Below, in pieces: positions 47,046 to 57,654 of a DNA stretch of 64,000 bases. The translations under genes were made by a program, and so were the position numbers. The notes under the pieces were generated by a model. The model was not told the origin of the DNA. It was given only the letters and a program-made list of their open reading frames with translations, and ran no database searches. The stretch covers positions 25,422,293 to 25,486,292 of the forward strand of contig OZ024802.1 of NCBI GenBank assembly GCA_964017045.1, written 5' to 3'. Positions within the stretch are counted from its first letter, which is position 1; each line of letters begins with the position of its first letter. The stretch comes from Omphiscola glabra. Lineage: Eukaryota > Mollusca > Gastropoda > Lymnaeidae.

Positions 47046-47469
47046 CGTCTAAATTGAAGAGAGTGGTATTAATTGTTGCCTCACATCCTTAAAAGCTTTT
47101 TTTTTTTTTTTTTTAAATCGTATATCTTTAGTTATAACCCCGAAGTGAAAGATCCCAATAGAACCCAGGCTCATAGATCTTTTGACCAATGTGTGAATGG
47201 GACTGTTTGGCCTCTCACTGTAATGTACTCAGCGACAACCCATCCAAATTTATCATGCCCCGTGGGAACAGAAGAGAAAAGCCATTCCCCCTCCGAAATG
47301 ACAAGGCGAGGGCACACCATCACCACTAACACACACACAAGGTGACACACATACACGCACACTCACTCACGGGGCGAGGGCGCCTCATTTTGTAAAGGCC
47401 ATCTCTCGAAGGTGATGAATCTAGTTCTTCACGTGTACCCAATCTCATTACAATGTACTTAGAATTTTG
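47046..47469. other. Unclassified non-coding stretch
   Basis: A T-run lies at 47099-47114 and a CA-rich patch at 47330-47370. Nothing recognised. Confidence 0.5.
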
Positions 47470-47840
47470 TTAGACTCCTGTTAGACGTCTGTTAGACTTC
47501 TGTTAGACTTCAAACTAGACTTTTGTTAGACTTCTGTTAGACTTCTGTTAGACATATTTGACACTTCTGTTAGACTTCTTTTAGACTTGTTAGACATATT
47601 TCACACTTCTGTTAAACTGTTGTTAGACTTCTGTTAGACATATTTTACATATATGTTAGACTTCTGTTAGACTTCTGCTAGATTTTTGTTAGACTTCTGT
47701 TAGACATATGTTAGCCTTCTGTTAGACTTCTGCTAGACCTTTGTTAGGCTTCTGTTAGACATATGTCAGACTTCTGTTAGACATATTTTATATATATGTT
47801 AGACTTCTGTTAGACTTCTGTTAGACATCTGCTAGACTGC
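47470..47840. repeat. About 11-bp degenerate tandem repeat
   Basis: GTTAGACTTCT units, more than 30, with interspersed GTTAGACATATTT and ATATATGTTAGAC variants. Confidence 0.9.
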
Positions 47841-47880
47841 TGTGAGTTCATCTCACGTTGTCAAATAATTCAAGCCACCC

Positions 47881-48318
47881 CGTTCCTACGTGACGACAAA
47901 TCGTTCCTACGTGACGACAAATCGTTCCTACGTGACGGCAAATCGTTCCTACGTGACGACAAATCGTTCCTACGTGACGACAAATCGTTCCTACGTGACG
48001 ACAAATCGTTCCTACGTGACGGCAAATCGTTCCTACGTGACGACAAATCGTTCCTACGTGACGACAAATCGTTCCTACGTGACGGCAAATCATTCCTACG
48101 TGACGACAAATCGTTCCTACGTGACGACAAATCGTTCCTACGTGACGACAAATCGTTCATACGTGACGGCAAATCGTTCCCACGTGACGACAAATCGTTC
48201 CTACGTGACGGCAAATCGTTCCTACGTGACGGAAAATCGTTCCCACGTGACAACAAATCGTTCCTACGTGACGACAAATCGTTCCTACGTGACGGCAAAT
48301 CGTTCCCACGTGATGACA
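47881..48318. repeat. 21-bp minisatellite, 21 units, no indels
   Basis: Units of CGTTCCTACGTGACGACAAA plus T. Almost every unit carries TACGTGAC, and four carry CACGTGAC. The 21-bp period puts each ACGTG on the same DNA face. Frames stay open on both strands through the whole array because 21 is divisible by three. Confidence 0.98.
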
Positions 48319-48432
48319 AATGTTTCTGTTATCAAAGAGAGAGAGAGAGAGAAGCTGATGAGACACAAAAAGAGAATTTGGGGCATCGGTCCCAACTCTA
48401 TTGGCTATCTCCTCTGACAACAGTGATCGGGG

Positions 48433-48618
48433 CAGTGGCGTAGTGAGGGGGGAGGGCAAGGGGGGGATCATGCCCCGGGCGCTACTCACAATGGGGCGCC
48501 AAATGGTATATTTTACTATAATATTGTATGGTTTTCGAATAGGGGGGCGCTAAAAAGGTATTGGGGGCGCTAAAATGGTATTGTGCCCCGGGCGCGTTTT
48601 AAGCTCGCTATGCCACTG
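48433..48618 (+). mobile_element. CAGTGGCGTAG-family MITE, copy 3, perfect TSD
   Basis: Starts CAGTGGCGTAGTGAGG and ends GCTCGCTATGCCACTG. Flanked by identical GATCGGGG (48425-48432 and 48619-48626). 186 bp, non-coding. Confidence 0.94.
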
Positions 48619-48941
48619 GATCGGGGATCTCTTTTAGCGCCCCCCTCCCCAAATATTTTTGTTTTCACCGACGTTACCCGATTAGAACGGGAGCAATTCA
48701 ATGACGATCAAGGTTCCAAATAGTTTACCGACTCTATTCACGCAGAGAATACAATTATTATTAAAAGTGAAAAGAGTTTTACAATAAATGCTGTACAATT
48801 AAAAATGAATTTAAAAATCCTCGGCTATTTTGTCTAGCGTAAGATAAGCGAGACGCACGGCTACGCTGCCTGCCAAATCACTACTAACCACAACATATTT
48901 GATGCGTTTCTCTAATGCACATGCCGTGTGCTTCGAGAACA

Positions 48942-48983
<42 letters not shown>

Positions 48984-49965
48984 AGCAGTTTTCGTCTTAA
49001 CAAGAAGCGCGCTAGTTAAGTAATGTTATTTAGGTCCAATAAGCGCTCTTACCCACTATCTTTTAATTTTTACCCCACTTGGGTTAACTTATTCCGATTC
49101 GCCTACCCTTGTCTTAGGAGCTCCTACAGTTCCAAACCTCTACAATGCTTTTAATTTAACAACAACAAACAAAAAATAACCAACAGTAACTGATTTCTAA
49201 AATTAGACAAAACATTTATCTTAAACACTTTCAGAAATTCTCAGATAAGGGATATCTTTTTTTTCTTCTTAACATTAGCCACCACAGCCCCTCCAGCTTC
49301 TTGTAACACTGCGGACAACGGTAAAATTTTTTTTAACAAACAGCACACTAAAGAATACCTGCCCTGCTCTTATGCTGAACTGTTGCGCACCGCGGCTTGC
49401 GCTCCTGGTTATAGCGCACTCGGGGCTTCCCGGTGAGAATTACGTGTACTCTCTAAGATCCTCGAGCAAAAGTGAATTGGGGGTTAAAAAAAAAAAATCA
49501 ATTCTGTGTGAAGTATAATTGTCTTAGTGGTCGAGTCCTTGAGGTTCTAAACCTGGGTTAATTCATATGTTCCCGGTGTATGCTTTTAAACCGAGCCGAG
49601 GCTAAATCCGGGGACTGCATTTCAAGTGTTCTCAATTCTGGAACATTTAAATAAAAATATTTTAAAAAAAAAAAAGTACAAGTGCTCTGATAACCCGAAG
49701 TCGTGACGTGAAGGAGGGTGTACCATCTTGCCAGAGGCGGGGATGAGAGGCCGATGAGATGAATGTAAAGTATTTGAACCAGTGCTACGGAAAGTCACGC
49801 GCCGCTGATTCAATAGGCAGCAAGATCTAGTGAAAAGAATCGTTATAAAAAAAATTAACGATTTCTTATTGGTATTCATTTAAAAAAACCAGAGTTTAAA
49901 CATGCAGAGTTAGATAGATTCACATGGAATTACATATGATCTGCGTCCTGGGAATAGGTCTACGG
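48619..49965. other. Unclassified stretch with (AAC)n
   Basis: (AAC)n at 48944-48983. The rest is AT-rich without a recognised gene; GTGGTCGAGTCCTTGAGG near 49528 is only faintly tRNA-like. Confidence 0.5.
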
Positions 49966-50171
49966 CAGTGGTCGGAAAATCATGGCCCGTGAGCCGCATG
50001 CGGCTCTTTTAGCGACCTGAGTGCGGCTTGGCCTGTCGGCCGGCCAGTTCGACCCCGAAAAAGCATGGGTTCCTGACAGGCTCTTGAAAAGAAATTTGGC
50101 TCTCAAAAAAATGTGTAATCGCCCTGCTGCTGATCTTTGTCTCTTTTGACTAATGAGTTTGCGGACCACTG
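49966..50171. mobile_element. hAT-like MITE with CAGTGGTC ends
   Basis: The left end CAGTGGTCGGAAAATCATGG and right end TTTGCGGACCACTG are inverted. Contains GAGCCGCATGCGGCTC, a hAT-like subterminal palindrome. Flanks GTCTACGG and GTCTATGT match 6/8. Confidence 0.78.
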
Positions 50172-51460
50172 GTCTATGTCACACATCCGACATAATGCAA
50201 TGCAGCACTCCCCCCTTCATTTGAAAGATGACATGCGCCGTGAGCGTTGTACTGTCGGGGTACTCGATCATTCTTGACAATGATCCCAGGCGTGGGAGTG
50301 TTGCTTGTAATGCGTGTTGGAGTGTGTGTTTGACAAAGGATGTGACTATGATGGTGACGTTGTTCATTTCTTATCTAAATTTATCACTAACCTATATAAA
50401 AAAAAAATTAAGGCGTAAGAAGTGAGGCAGAGGGGTACTCCGCTACGCAAATTTTGTTATTAGGACTTGGGGGGGGGGGCCGGGAGTGGGGGGCGGATTG
50501 TCAGCCACCTTAATACCCTTTTTTGTTGTTGTTGTTGAAAGGGCTCGTCAAAACTCGTCAAAACTCTTTGTCTTATCTAACTACGACACAGACTTTGTCT
50601 TAACAAATTTTTTATTGATATATGGATTAAGAGACGGCCCCCACCCCCCCCCCCCCCAAAAAAACCACCAGAAAAAGAAGAAAAAAAAACAACCTAATAT
50701 AGAATCAAAATTAAATTTTGAGAATGTTTTATTAGAATGTTACGAAAGAGTCAACGTTTTCAGAACAAATTGTACGAGCTTGCCGCAAGGTTCCAATCTG
50801 AAGCGTAACTTGTGTTCCCACCCATATGCCATGACTTATGATTATCTCCTGTTAAGCCGAAACAAAGACCAAAAAAAATAACAAAAAAATAACAAAAGAT
50901 CCTCATTAGAATACTCGACATTTTATTTTAAGAACGTCTCACAGTGGCGTTTCAAACGCTGCACAATATGTTTTATAAATTGTGGGGGGGGGGGGTTGGG
51001 GGGGGAGTGGGTGCATATTTCACGTGTCCCTAAACTGGAACCCGCCACCTCCGCTCCACCGACCCTGCACACCCCACAAATTTCACCTCACCGTGACCCC
51101 CTCCTCCCTGCCCTCTTCCTACTCCAGCATTTGAGCATTACATTTAATTCATATTTAAAGACAAAGGACGATGCAAGTGGGGTAAACAAGGAGGATCTTA
51201 AATGATAATAAACATGAACGTCTCATTGAAACGTTAGTATACCAAACTAAGAAACTCGGCCCTTCTCATCCGTGTACTGAATGTAAACTCCACAAGAATC
51301 AAAGTATACATACAAGGTGACGATGGTATGGAATTCGCAGGACGAAATCCACAATTCTGGGATTGTTCTTATATTATTAGCTAGTTCCCAACAGCAAATC
51401 GCCTCTCTCCACGTCGCTGGATGACCCCAAGGGAACATCATGTGGATGATACAGCTTGGC
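50172..51460. other. Unclassified stretch with G- and C-runs
   Basis: Poly-G at 50470 and 50984-50994 and poly-C at 50643-50657. CAGTGGCGTTTCAAACG at 50943 may be another MITE end. No gene recognised. Confidence 0.45.
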
Positions 51461-51690
51461 ACCAGTGGCGTCGCAGGAGTTGCCGGAATGTTTCATTTTA
51501 CCAATGTTATCCGCCTATCGGGACTCCATCTCCGGGTTTTGAATTCAGAGTTGCCTTCTCTTAGATGAGTTGCCGTCCAAGGTTAACGAGTCCCATCCAC
51601 TGGTGTTTTTTTGGTCTTTGGTGGGGATTGAACTCCTGACCATCAGCTTGATATTTGCTCAGTTTAGACCATTCGGCCACCCAGCACCAA
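51461..51690 (-). mobile_element. tRNA-derived SINE
   Basis: Read on the minus strand, the head (about 51686 downwards) is GCTGGGTGGCCGAATGG, an RNA polymerase III A-box of Leu/Ser-tRNA type, followed about 30 bases later by a B-box-like GAGTTCAATCCCC. The body then includes GGCAACTCATCTAAGAGAAG and ends near CCTGCGACGCCACTGG. GCACCA flanks both ends (51459-51464, 51684-51689), a possible short duplication. It lacks the folding of a complete tRNA gene. Confidence 0.7.
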
Positions 51691-52624
51691 CATTTCTAAC
51701 CGTGGTATAAAAAACACGTATACTTTTTGATAACACTTAAAGTACTATCCCGACGGTCCTCAAAGTTTTGGAATGTTGTACCACATCTTTGGTCATCGTT
51801 GTGATATTTTGTAATTCGTGTATATTGATTTTTTTAAAGTGGATTTTTAAATTTAATTTTTTTGTTTTGTTTCGGATTACATGTCAGTAAAAAATGATTG
51901 GATGAGCACATTATAGGACTCGCGATGAATGTACCACAGTTTAAGAATCCCCGACCCTCCACGCTACACCCTAACATAGAGGCAGTCTGCCAATTAGTAG
52001 TCAGAATTTCAAAAAAAAAAACCAGACCTGGCTGGCTGGAGCAGACGCAATTGAGACGAGCAGACGTGACGTCACTCAGACGACTATAAAAGTTGGATTA
52101 CCGCATTTTTGTTTGTTTGTTTGTTTTTTTATTATTTAAAAAAAAAATTCAAATCAACGTCTATCCCACCTCATACCCACCTCACACCCACATCACACCC
52201 ACCTCACACCCATGAAACGAAACAACCTTCCTCAGGTATCCCGTGACACCGCTCCAGTACGATGGCATTCATCTGGATTCAGAATGTACGTTTAAAAAAA
52301 AAAGTATCAATGGAAATAAATTAACTTTTAAAAAATAAGTTTCAAATATTTTTAAAAAAAAAGTTTTAGTTTACAGACTTACCAACCCACGCGTGATCAA
52401 ATAGCGAAACAAATGAATGTTGTGTTGCAGCGGAATGTTATGATGTGATATGAATCATGTTATGTTGCAGCGCATTGTTTCATTGCAACTTAAAATGTTA
52501 TGTTGCAACGGAATGTTGTTTTTTGGATATGAACAATTTCCTTTAAAAAAAGAGAAGAAAACAGTTTTCTTTTTTCTTTTGGAAATACCGATGAAATATA
52601 GCTGATTTTTTTACAGGAATGAAT
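51691..52624. other. Unclassified stretch with a promoter-like patch
   Basis: Contains the TGACGTCA/TATAAAAG pair (52067-52092), CACCCACCTCA repeats at 52165-52212 and degenerate ATGTTGCAGCGGAATGTT motifs at 52418-52520. No gene recognised. Confidence 0.45.
52067..52092 (+). promoter_or_regulatory. CRE plus TATA-like motif pair
   Basis: TGACGTCA (52067-52074) is a full consensus CREB/ATF site, followed 10 bases later by TATAAAAG (52085-52092). Order and spacing would suit a compact promoter reading rightward, but no transcript or frame is evident downstream. Confidence 0.25.
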
Positions 52625-52785
52625 CAGTGGCGTAGCGAGCTTAACTCGCGCCCGGAATACAATACCGTTTTAGCGCCCCCCCCCCCCCTATTCGAAAACC
52701 ATACAATATTATATGTAAAATATACCATTTGGCGCCCCTTTGTGAGTAGCGCCCGGGGCATGATGCCCCCCTTGCCCCGCCACTG
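52625..52785 (-). mobile_element. CAGTGGCGTAG-family MITE, copy 4, perfect TSD
   Basis: Starts CAGTGGCGTAGCGAGCTTAA and ends CTTGCCCCGCCACTG, opposite orientation to the other three. Identical flanks GAATGAAT (52617-52624 and 52786-52793). 161 bp; one internal GGCGCTAAAA unit is missing relative to the others. Confidence 0.94.
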
Positions 52786-52884
52786 GAATGAATCAAAGAA
52801 TGACCCGTAGACATATACATTAGCAGTAGTAGAGTTTCGATTTTACCAAGCTATTTAAGAGCCGGGTGGCGGCACGGATGACAT

Positions 52885-53072
52885 AGTCTCCGGATAACCA
52901 AACGCTCTGACGGATAACCCAACGGTCTGACGGATAACCGTTCGCTCTGACGGATAACCGAACGCTCCGTTGGATAACCGAATGCTCTGACGGATAATCG
53001 AACGCTCTGATGGATAAGCGAATGCTCGACGGATAACCGAACGCTCTGATGGATAACCGAACGATCTGACGG
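52885..53072. repeat. 20-bp minisatellite, about 9 copies
   Basis: Units of CGGATAACCGAACGCTCTGA with variants. Confidence 0.92.
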
Positions 53073-53162
53073 AACGTTTGTGGTTACGCGAAAGAGGCTA
53101 GTGCAAAGATTGCTGCGTTTTCTTACATTCTAGTTACACAGGGTGGTACTCAAAACTCTGTC

Positions 53163-53340
53163 GTAGAGGCCGACCGAATGTCGGTTTCGGCGCCGAAAAG
53201 TGGCAATTTAATCACTTTCGGTGGAGTTTCGGTTGCGGACGAATGCGACTGAGGCTTTCGGACATTTACCAGAAGTCACACGGTCACTCTGACTGTCTGT
53301 CGGCCGGCAATGTGATAAGCATTATTGCTCGACGCCTTGC
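53163..53340. mobile_element. Possible DNA-transposon terminal fragment
   Basis: Repeated (T)TTCGG motifs, with GACCGAATGTCGGTTTCGG and later TTTCGGTGGAGTTTCGGTTG, recall the ends of some hAT-like elements. No partner terminus or target duplication found. Confidence 0.35.
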
Positions 53341-53610
53341 CGTCATCGCGTGCCTCGGCTGTCACAATAGTTTTTTTTCGTGCAGGGTGCTTCGGCTGTC
53401 ACAATAGTTTTTTTTGTGCAAGGTGCTCAGCTGTTCAATAGTTCTTTTTGTGCATAGTGCCTTGGCTGTCACAATAGATTTTTTCGTGCGGGGTGCCTCG
53501 GCTGTCACAATAGATTTTTTCGCGCAGAGCGCCTCAGCTGTCACAATAGATTTTTTCGTGCAGAGTGCATTGGCTGTCACAATATTTCTTTTCGTGCAGA
53601 GTGTCTTAGC
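53341..53610. repeat. About 36-bp minisatellite, about 7 copies
   Basis: Units of CTCGGCTGTCACAATAGATT plus TTTTCGTGCAGAGTGC, with length changes in the T-run. Minus-strand frames are artefacts. Confidence 0.92.
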
Positions 53611-53991
53611 ACAAAATCTGACATATTTTTTTTTTAAATTTAGGCATAATGTGAAGGAAAAATATCGTACGTTTGTTGTAGAAGGATTAGGCTTAGAATA
53701 TACACGGTCAAAATCAATGGATTGTTATCCATCTCCAATTATTTGCAAAGACATTAAATTTTCATTGTTATGAAAACACAAGAAATAAATGGAAGAAATT
53801 AGAAGTCCTGACTTTTGTAAGAAAAAGATGGGAGTCACAATGCTAGAGCGTCGGTCAGAAATGTCGTTGGCGAAGAGAGTGTATCTTATGTCGTCTGCCC
53901 GCGAATCTCTGGTCATTGGACGGTAACTGTCTCGTCCCACGCAAGAGACGGCACTAATTGACCCAATCAGACGATCACGGTTTCAGGGCCG
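53611..53991. other. Unclassified non-coding stretch
   Basis: AT-rich. Nothing recognised. Confidence 0.5.
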
Positions 53992-54265
53992 TGGGAGGAA
54001 GGTGGGGTTGGAAATATGGGGTAGGGAAGATAGGGTGGGGGAAGTTGGGGTAGGGAAGATGGGGTAGGGAGAAAATGGGGTTGGTGGAGATGGGGTAGGG
54101 AGGATAGGGTTGGTAAGTTGGGTAGGGAAATTTGGGGTTCGAAACATGGGGTAGGGAAGATGGTGTTGGAACTTTGGGATGGGATAGATGTGGTGGGGAA
54201 GATGGAGTGGGAAAGATGGGGTGGGGAAGACGGGTAAGGTAAGATGGTGTGGGGGATGGCGATAG
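53992..54265. repeat. Degenerate 15-17-bp G-rich repeat
   Basis: GATGGGGTAGGGAAGAT-like units with many changes. Confidence 0.75.
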
Positions 54266-54351
54266 TAGCTGTGGTGTTGTTTGTGTTAAATGATTGTTAG
54301 GGAGGGGCAGGTGGTGCGGGGAAGGCAATGTGATTAATTCCTATACTGTTA

Positions 54352-54640
54352 ATGTGGGTGGTTGTGTGTGGCAGATGGTTGTGTGGGACAGATGGTTGTG
54401 TGGGACAGATGGTTGTGCGGGGCAGATGGTTGCGTGGGGCAGATAGTTGTGTGGGGCAGATGGTTGTGTGGGGCAGATGGTTATGTGGGGAAGATTGTTG
54501 TGTGGGGCAGATGGTTGTGTGGGACAGATGGTTGTGTGGGGCAGATGGTTGCGTGGGGCAGATGGTTGTGTAGGGCAGATGGTTGCGTGGGGCAGATGGT
54601 TGTGTGGGGAAGATGGTTGTGTGGGGCAGATGGTTGTATA
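54352..54640. repeat. 17-bp minisatellite, about 17 copies
   Basis: Units of GTGTGGGGCAGATGGTT. 17 is not divisible by three, so the frame rotates, yet stops are absent in more than one phase because the repeat is stop-free on both strands. Confidence 0.96.
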
Positions 54641-54788
54641 TTGACCAAATCATACAATAGAGTCATTGGAGCCACAATCTGTTACCCACTGGATTAATTA
54701 AATACTACCCACCAAGAAACCGACAATAAACCTAACATCTACGATCCAACATACATTTTTTTCCAATACGTCACTAGAGATCAACTAA

Positions 54789-55341
54789 AGGGTCGTTCGT
54801 AAATGACGTCACGCAAAAAAAATTACCCTTTTTAGACCCCCTCCTGCCCCCTGACACGAAGTGTCACAAATTCTTTACCCCCCCCCCCCCCCCCCCGTGT
54901 CACGTAACACCTAAAAAGTCAAAACATGCATAAAATTTTAATAAATAAAATCAGATTTTATTAACTTTTTAACATTTTCCCATAATGGATTAAGATGTAG
55001 TATTATTAGAAACCTGTGACGCGAAACAACGAAGTCATCCACAAGCCGAATGTAAAATGGCCACAACAGTTTTTGCGTCATTTTTCGATATGCGCAAAAG
55101 ATGTAAGCGACTTAGCTCATAGTACCTATAATATCTGAGGCAATTTCGACCTCAAATTAATGTTTTTAAAATTAATTAAATATTTATTTTTTTAAAACTA
55201 GAAATTTTAGATTTTAAAAAAAGAAAAAAAGTGACCTCATAATTTTTTACCCCGTCCCCCTCAACCCGGTCACAACGCGTCACAAATTCTCGAACTCCCC
55301 CCCCCCCTCTTTGAGCGTGACGTAATTTGCAAACAACCCCT
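54789..55341. mobile_element. TIR DNA transposon, non-autonomous
   Basis: The left end AGGGTCGTTCGTAAATGACG continues TCACGC, and the right end GCGTGACGTAATTTGCAAAC continues AACCCCT: inverted repeats of about 27 bp with a few mismatches. TAAA precedes the left GGG and TAAG follows the right CCCC, suggesting a TAA(R) duplication as in PIF/Harbinger-type elements. About 550 bp, with GTCACAAATTCT near both ends and no transposase. Confidence 0.65.
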
Positions 55342-55823
55342 AAGGATTAAAAAAAACAACAACAAAGGCTAGGAAGCATTTCTCCACAATTTGTTGCCGG
55401 CAGTTTTCCCTCCTTGTGTTAACAACTCTAATGGCACATCAAATGTTTGTGACTCCCTTTTTAAGAGACCAGATTGCCTAGTGTTTTATTCTTGGCCGTG
55501 GTGGCCATTCTAATAACCGGAAATCGGTGTCTGTCGAAGAAATGTTCACGAGAAGATGAACACGAGTGTAGTTTATTTAAAAAAGAAAAAAAATCATTGT
55601 TGTATTGTATCTGAATTTCAAAGAACTGGGATTATTCAAGGTCAACTCTAGAATTCGTATTTTCAAAGGAGTGTTGTGGGTGGATGCACAAAAGTAGCCT
55701 AATAGCATTTGACGTCATATGTGTTTAAAAATAGCAATGCCGGTACCACAATAGAATGCGTATACCTTTGTAGACATTCCCAGTTGATATTTAGATTTAG
55801 TAGTATAATTTAGAGCTGATGGA
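55342..55823. other. Unclassified non-coding stretch
   Basis: Nothing recognised. Confidence 0.5.
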
Positions 55824-57135
55824 CCGCACTGAGATGGTCGCACTGAGATGGTCGCACTGAGATGGTCGCACTGAGATGGTCTCACTGAGATGGTCGCACT
55901 GAGATGGTCGCACTGAGATGGTCGCACTGAGATGGTCGCACTGAAATGGTTTCACTGAGATGGTCGCAAGAGATGGTCGCATTGAGATGGTCGCACTGAG
56001 ATGGTCTCACTGAGGTGGTCGCACTGAGATGGTCGCACTGAGGTGGTCGCACTGAGATGGAAGAAATGAGATTATCACATTGAGATGGTCTCACTGAGAT
56101 GGTCGAACTGAGGTGGTCGCACTGAGATGGTCGCACTGAGATGGTCTCACTGAGATGGTCGAATTGAGATGGTCTCACTGAGATAGTCGCACTGAGATGG
56201 TCTCACTGAGATGGTCGCACTGAGATGGTCTCACTGAGATGGTCAAACTGAGATGGTCACACTGAGATGGTCAAACTAAAATTGTCTCACTGAGATGGTC
56301 TCACTAAGATGGTCACACTGAGATGGTCGCATTGAGATGGTCGCACTGAGATGGTCTCACTGAGATGGTCGCACTGAGATGGTCGCATTGAGATGGTCGC
56401 ACTGAGATGGTCGCTCTGAGATGGTCGCACTGAGATGGAAGAAATGAGATGGTCGCACTGAGATGGTCGCACTGAGATGGTCGCACTGAGATGGTCGCAC
56501 TGAGATGGTCGCACAGAGATGGAAGAAATGAGATGGTCGCACTGAGATGGTCGCACTGAGATGGTCGCACTGAGATGGTCGCACTGAGATGGTCGCACTG
56601 AGATGGAAGAAATGAGATGGTCGCACTGAGATGGTCGCACTGAGATGGTCGCACTGAGATGGTCGCACTGAGATGGTCGCACAGAGATGGTCGCACTGGG
56701 ATGGTCGCTCTGAGATGGTCACACTGAGATGGTCACACTGAGATGGTCAAACTAAAATTGTCTCACTGAGATGGTCTCACTAAGATGGTCACACTGAGAT
56801 GGTCGCATTGAGATGGTCGCACTGAGATGGTCTCACTGAGATGGTCGCACTGAGATGGTCGCATTGAGATGGTCGCACTGAGATGGTCGCTCTGAGATGG
56901 TCGCACTGAGATGGAAGAAATGAGATGGTCGCACTGAGATGGTCGCACTGAGATGGTCGCACTGAGATGGTCGCACTGAGATGGTCGCACAGAGATGGTC
57001 GCACTGGGATGGTCGCTCTGAGATGGTCACACTGAGATGGTCTCACTGAGGTGGTCGCACTGAGATGGTCACACTGAGATGGTCACACTGAGATGGTCAC
57101 ACTGAGATGGTCACACTGAGATGGTCACACTGAGA
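55824..57135. repeat. 14-bp minisatellite, about 94 units, with two-level higher-order structure
   Basis: Units of GAGATGGTCGCACT with marker variants (CTCACT, GCATT, GAAGAAAT). GGAAGAAATG recurs at 56437, 56521 and 56605 (84 bp, six units). The marker series beginning ATTGTCTCACTGAGATGG at 56281 recurs at 56757, 476 bp away or exactly 34 units, with more than 150 bases apparently identical. Minus-strand frames (RPSQCDHLSATISV type) are artefacts. Confidence 0.97.
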
Positions 57136-57142
57136 TGGCCGT

Positions 57143-57460
57143 GTGTACTTGTTCGGGGTTGTGGATGTGTTTGGGGTTGTGGATGTGTTTGGGGTTGTGG
57201 GTGAGTTTGGGGTTGTGGATGTGTTTGGGGTTGTGGATGTGTTTGGGGTTGTGGATGTGTTTGGGGTTGTGGATGTGTTTGGGGTTGTGGGTGAGTTTGG
57301 GGTTGTGGATGTGTTTGGGGTTGTGGATGTGTTTGGGGTTGTGGATGTGTTTGGGGTTGTGGGTGAGTTTGGGGTTGTGGATGTGTTTGGGGTTGTGGAT
57401 GTGTTTGGGGTTGTGGATGTGTTTGGGGTTGTGGATGTGTTTTGGGTTGTGGATGTACTT
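57143..57460. repeat. 18-bp G-rich minisatellite, about 17 copies
   Basis: Units of TTGGGGTTGTGGATGTGT, with GTGAGT variants at 57201, 57291 and 57363 (spaced five and four units). A GGGG run every 18 bases gives G-quadruplex potential on the plus strand. Confidence 0.97.
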
Positions 57461-57499
57461 GTGTGGAATTTTTTTTTTTTTTTTGGCAGTTGAGGCTGA

Positions 57500-57630
57500 A
57501 AATGTTTAAGAATGTGCTGTCACCGGCAACGAGTCTATAAGCCAGGATTTAGCTCGATAGGTTGACGGGAAGTGGGTCAAAGAGCCGTCCGAAAATATTT
57601 AACCTTAACACACAAAAGCGAAGTTAATAT
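57500..57630 (-). repeat. Dispersed repeat of unknown class, copy 3
   Basis: Minus-strand sequence contains TTCGGACGGCTCTTTGACCC and CCGTCAACCTATCGAGCT, and further GTTGCCGGTGACA, aligning with 4628 and 40428 over about 130 bases. Confidence 0.6.
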
Positions 57631-57654
57631 AGGGGATAAAAAAAAACCAAAAAC

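Noticed and set aside
48944..48983. (AAC)n as a poly-Gln or poly-Asn coding tract
   Set aside because: Flanking frames close quickly on both sides. It is a plain trinucleotide microsatellite.
55715..57046. Minus frames RPSQCDHLSATISV, up to 131 codons
   Set aside because: Readings of the 14-bp array (42 bp equals 14 codons), so all three phases give the same peptide register.
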